Positions 62,438-64,000 of a DNA stretch of 64,000 nucleotides are shown here, piece after piece. Positions within the stretch are counted from its first letter, which is position 1. Each line of letters starts with the position of its first letter. Under the pieces are notes generated by a model. That model saw only the letters and a program-made list of their open reading frames with translations, was not told the origin of the DNA and ran no database searches. Source of the stretch: Desulfomicrobium orale DSM 12838 (GTDB lineage Bacteria; Desulfobacterota; Desulfovibrionia; Desulfovibrionales; Desulfomicrobiaceae); assembly GCF_001553625.1 (NCBI RefSeq), contig NZ_CP014230.1, forward strand, positions 868,001-932,000, in the 5' to 3' direction. A program made the position numbers and the translations under genes.

Positions 62438-63262
62438 ATGACCATGATCACACTGTACACCGCGCCGGATTGCCTGCGCTGCAAGATCGTCAAGGATTTT
62501 CTGGCCGAACGCGGTCAGGAGTACACGGCTTACGACTTCAAGGCGGACAAGGATACTTTCAACGCCTTTTACCGCGCCCGCCGCGCGTCCATTTACCGCA
62601 ATCCCGAAGGAGTGGAGTTCCCCATTTTCGATGACGGGGCGGTCATCCGGCAGGGCACAGGAGAAATTCTGGCCTATCTGCTGGCCGGGCAGGCCCTGGA
62701 AGGATGCGCGAAACGCAGCGGCCTGCTGCACGGCTGGATTTCCGGCCTGTGCGTTTCCGCCTGCCCCGAGGGCCAGGAGGAAAATTTCATTACTCTGGTC
62801 CGCCTTCTGGCCGGGGGCGGCCTGAATGTGGAACTGCGCTCGGACGGCCGCCGCGCCGGGCTGTTGCGGCAGGTGCTGGACACGGGGGCGGTCCGCCGCG
62901 TGATTCTGGACATCGTTGCTCCGGCCCGTCTGTATCCGGCTGTTGCCGGGGGCGGGCTGGACATGCAGGATCTGGAACAGAGCATCACTCTGGTCAAAGG
63001 CCATGCAGAGCACATGATCCGCATGCTTGTGACCGCCTGGCCCGGCGAAGAGGGGACGCTCACGCGCCTTGCTCCCGCGGAGGCCGGCGAGGCCGCGAAA
63101 ATGGTCCTCGACGCCTGCGGTGACCGCATGCTGCCTGTATTCATCGAGGCGCAGCCGGTCGAAGGACTGGAAGCACTGGAGGATCAGGCTTTGCTGCCGT
63201 ACCGGTCCAAAATCAGGATGTCGCTGGTCAAGGCCGAAATCCGCAAGCCGGATGCACGCTAG
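62438..63262 (+). CDS. Glutaredoxin domain fused to a degenerate radical-SAM-like domain
   Basis: 274 residues. The first about 85 are glutaredoxin-like with C12-LR-C15 (APDCLRCK) and FPIFDDG as the cis-proline loop. The remainder (SGLLHGWISG, FITLVRLLAGGGLNVELRSDG, VILDIVAPARLYP, VKGHAEHMIRMLVTAWPG) resembles the lower barrel of glycyl-radical activating enzymes (NrdG/PflA type) but lacks the CxxxCxxC cluster motif. A redox role linked to glycine cleavage is suggested by the following gcvH and lpdA. The assignment of the second domain is a by-eye judgement. Confidence 0.6.
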   Translation: MTMITLYTAPDCLRCKIVKDFLAERGQEYTAYDFKADKDTFNAFYRARRASIYRNPEGVEFPIFDDGAVIRQGTGEILAYLLAGQALEGCAKRSGLLHGWISGLCVSACPEGQEENFITLVRLLAGGGLNVELRSDGRRAGLLRQVLDTGAVRRVILDIVAPARLYPAVAGGGLDMQDLEQSITLVKGHAEHMIRMLVTAWPGEEGTLTRLAPAEAGEAAKMVLDACGDRMLPVFIEAQPVEGLEALEDQALLPYRSKIRMSLVKAEIRKPDAR

Positions 63263-63304
63263 AGGCCGTTTTCGGCCATTGCTTTGCAGCCATCAGGAGG
63301 CACC

Positions 63305-63691
63305 ATGTCCGCACTGACCTACCCCGAGGATCGCCGCTACCATGCGGAGCATCTCTGGGCCATGCAGGCCGGAGACGGCACCTGGCTCATAGGCGTCACC
63401 GATTACGCCCAGAACCAGCTGGGTGATGTCATCTTCATCGATCTGCCCGAAACCGGCGCACATTTCGGCCAGGGTGAGTCCTGTGCGGAGATCGAGTCGG
63501 CCAAGGTCGTGTCCCCGGCGTGCATGCCCCTTTCCGGCACCATCGTGGAAGTGAACGGCGCTCTGGCCGATACGCCGGAACTGCTCAATTCCGACCCTTA
63601 CGGCGCGGGCTGGCTGGCGCGTATCGCCGCTGACGACGAGGCCGAGGCAACCCTGAACGGCGCCGAGTACAGGGCTCTGGTCGAAGGCTAG
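63305..63691 (+). CDS. gcvH: Glycine cleavage system H protein
   Basis: 128 residues, the normal length. The lipoylation lysine is K67 in IESAKVVSP, with VTDYAQNQLGDVIFIDLPE before it and LLNSDPYGAGWL after. It carries the aminomethyl group on lipoate between P, T and L proteins. Lipoate may be attached by the LplA encoded at 7.2 kb. ATG 63305 follows CAGGAGG. The following lpdA supplies the L protein; P and T proteins lie outside the window. Confidence 0.95.
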   Translation: MSALTYPEDRRYHAEHLWAMQAGDGTWLIGVTDYAQNQLGDVIFIDLPETGAHFGQGESCAEIESAKVVSPACMPLSGTIVEVNGALADTPELLNSDPYGAGWLARIAADDEAEATLNGAEYRALVEG

Positions 63692-63745
63692 GCTCGGCCG
63701 AAAAGATGTCTGAGCGCGGCTGCGGGCCGCTATAAGGAGCGATTC

Positions 63746-64000
63746 ATGTCCCAGCGCATCACCGTCATCGGCGGAGGCCCCGGCGGTTACACGGCCGCTT
63801 TTGCTGCAGCCAGGGCCGGAGCGCAGGTCACTCTGGTGGAGGCTGGTTCCCTGGGCGGCACCTGCCTGAACAGGGGGTGCATCCCGACCAAGACTATCAA
63901 GGCCTCGGCCGATGCGCTGGAAACCGCCCGGCGTCTGGCCGAGTTCGGCATTTCCGGCGGCGACGGCGTCAGGCCCGACATGCCGGCCATTCTCGCGCGC
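63746..64000 (+). CDS. lpdA: Dihydrolipoamide dehydrogenase, N-terminal end (partial)
   Basis: The first 85 residues of a pyridine nucleotide-disulfide oxidoreductase; the frame runs off the right edge. The FAD motif VIGGGPGGYTAAFAAA and the redox disulfide GGTCLNRGCIPTK are visible. It reoxidises the lipoyl group of GcvH with NAD+. ATG 63746 follows TAAGGAGC. Its place just after gcvH supports a glycine-cleavage L protein. Confidence 0.92.
   Translation, partial: MSQRITVIGGGPGGYTAAFAAARAGAQVTLVEAGSLGGTCLNRGCIPTKTIKASADALETARRLAEFGISGGDGVRPDMPAILAR

Noticed and set aside
1-64000. tRNA, rRNA genes or CRISPR arrays
   Set aside because: No cloverleaf with a T-loop consensus, no rRNA-like stretch and no regularly spaced repeats were found by reading; a tRNAscan-SE or CRISPR search would settle it.

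Overview
The window reads as one contiguous piece of a GC-rich bacterial chromosome from a sulfate-reducing deltaproteobacterium of the Desulfovibrionales. I infer this from a Desulfovibrio gigas-type monocluster ferredoxin, a complete six-subunit Ech [NiFe]-hydrogenase, an archaeal-type aldolase for the alternative aromatic pathway, a frd-fum-malic enzyme operon, CbiR/CobU corrinoid genes and a ferredoxin-thioredoxin reductase catalytic chain. A Desulfomicrobium-like genome is my best guess, but genus is inference. No rRNA, tRNA or CRISPR array was seen. Coding density is high, with many 1-14 bp overlaps.

Layout. 1-2.6 kb: end of carB, a ferredoxin, a motB-motA stator pair. 2.6-9.6 kb: ADTH-synthase-like aldolase, rRNA m5C methyltransferase, RluA-type pseudouridine synthase, GT39-type glycosyltransferase, lipoate ligase, CheX and an unrecognised companion. 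9.6-14.9 kb: echABCDEF on the minus strand with a clear terminator. 15-25 kb (minus): prepilin peptidase, an EAL-HDOD protein, argC, a DUF1844 protein, a class V aminotransferase, polA, a DHH phosphoesterase, cobU, cbiR. 25.6-31 kb (minus): a PHP-UvrD helicase fusion, a PilS-like histidine kinase and a MogA-like protein, all overlapping. 31-38.9 kb (plus): rfbA, an IS4-type element, a small lipoprotein, a FabG-like reductase, a rhodanese-ferritin fusion, a DUF362 protein, hypF. 38.9-44.4 kb: sppA, standalone AICAR transformylase, an RNB ribonuclease. 44.8-51 kb: frdCAB, two-subunit fumarase, malic enzyme. 51-54.5 kb: a zinc peptidase and an AT-rich accessory island with an ABC exporter between remnants of an IS5-like element. 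54.5-64 kb: DegT aminotransferase, glutaredoxin plus FTR, gltX, a three-gene phospholipid cluster, an RlmL-like methyltransferase, Fe-SOD, a glutaredoxin fusion, gcvH and the start of lpdA.

How the genes fit together. Ech couples ferredoxin and H2 to ion translocation, and HypF supports [NiFe] maturation. frd-fum-mae forms a C4-dicarboxylate (malate/fumarate) module. LplA, GcvH and LpdA belong to lipoate-dependent glycine cleavage. CobU and CbiR form a corrinoid salvage pair.

The most interesting structural observations are these. An IS1595 element with perfect 8 bp target duplications cuts off the first codons of the EAL-HDOD gene while its own terminal repeat supplies a new in-frame ATG. 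A complete IS4-type element sits beside rfbA. The ABC-exporter island is bounded by directly repeated IS5-like ends and carries candidate mini-ORFs. Several enzymes lack family residues: a CDP-alcohol phosphotransferase with two Asp-to-Asn changes, a YpfJ-type peptidase lacking the QADC segment, and a PolA with a degraded proofreading domain.
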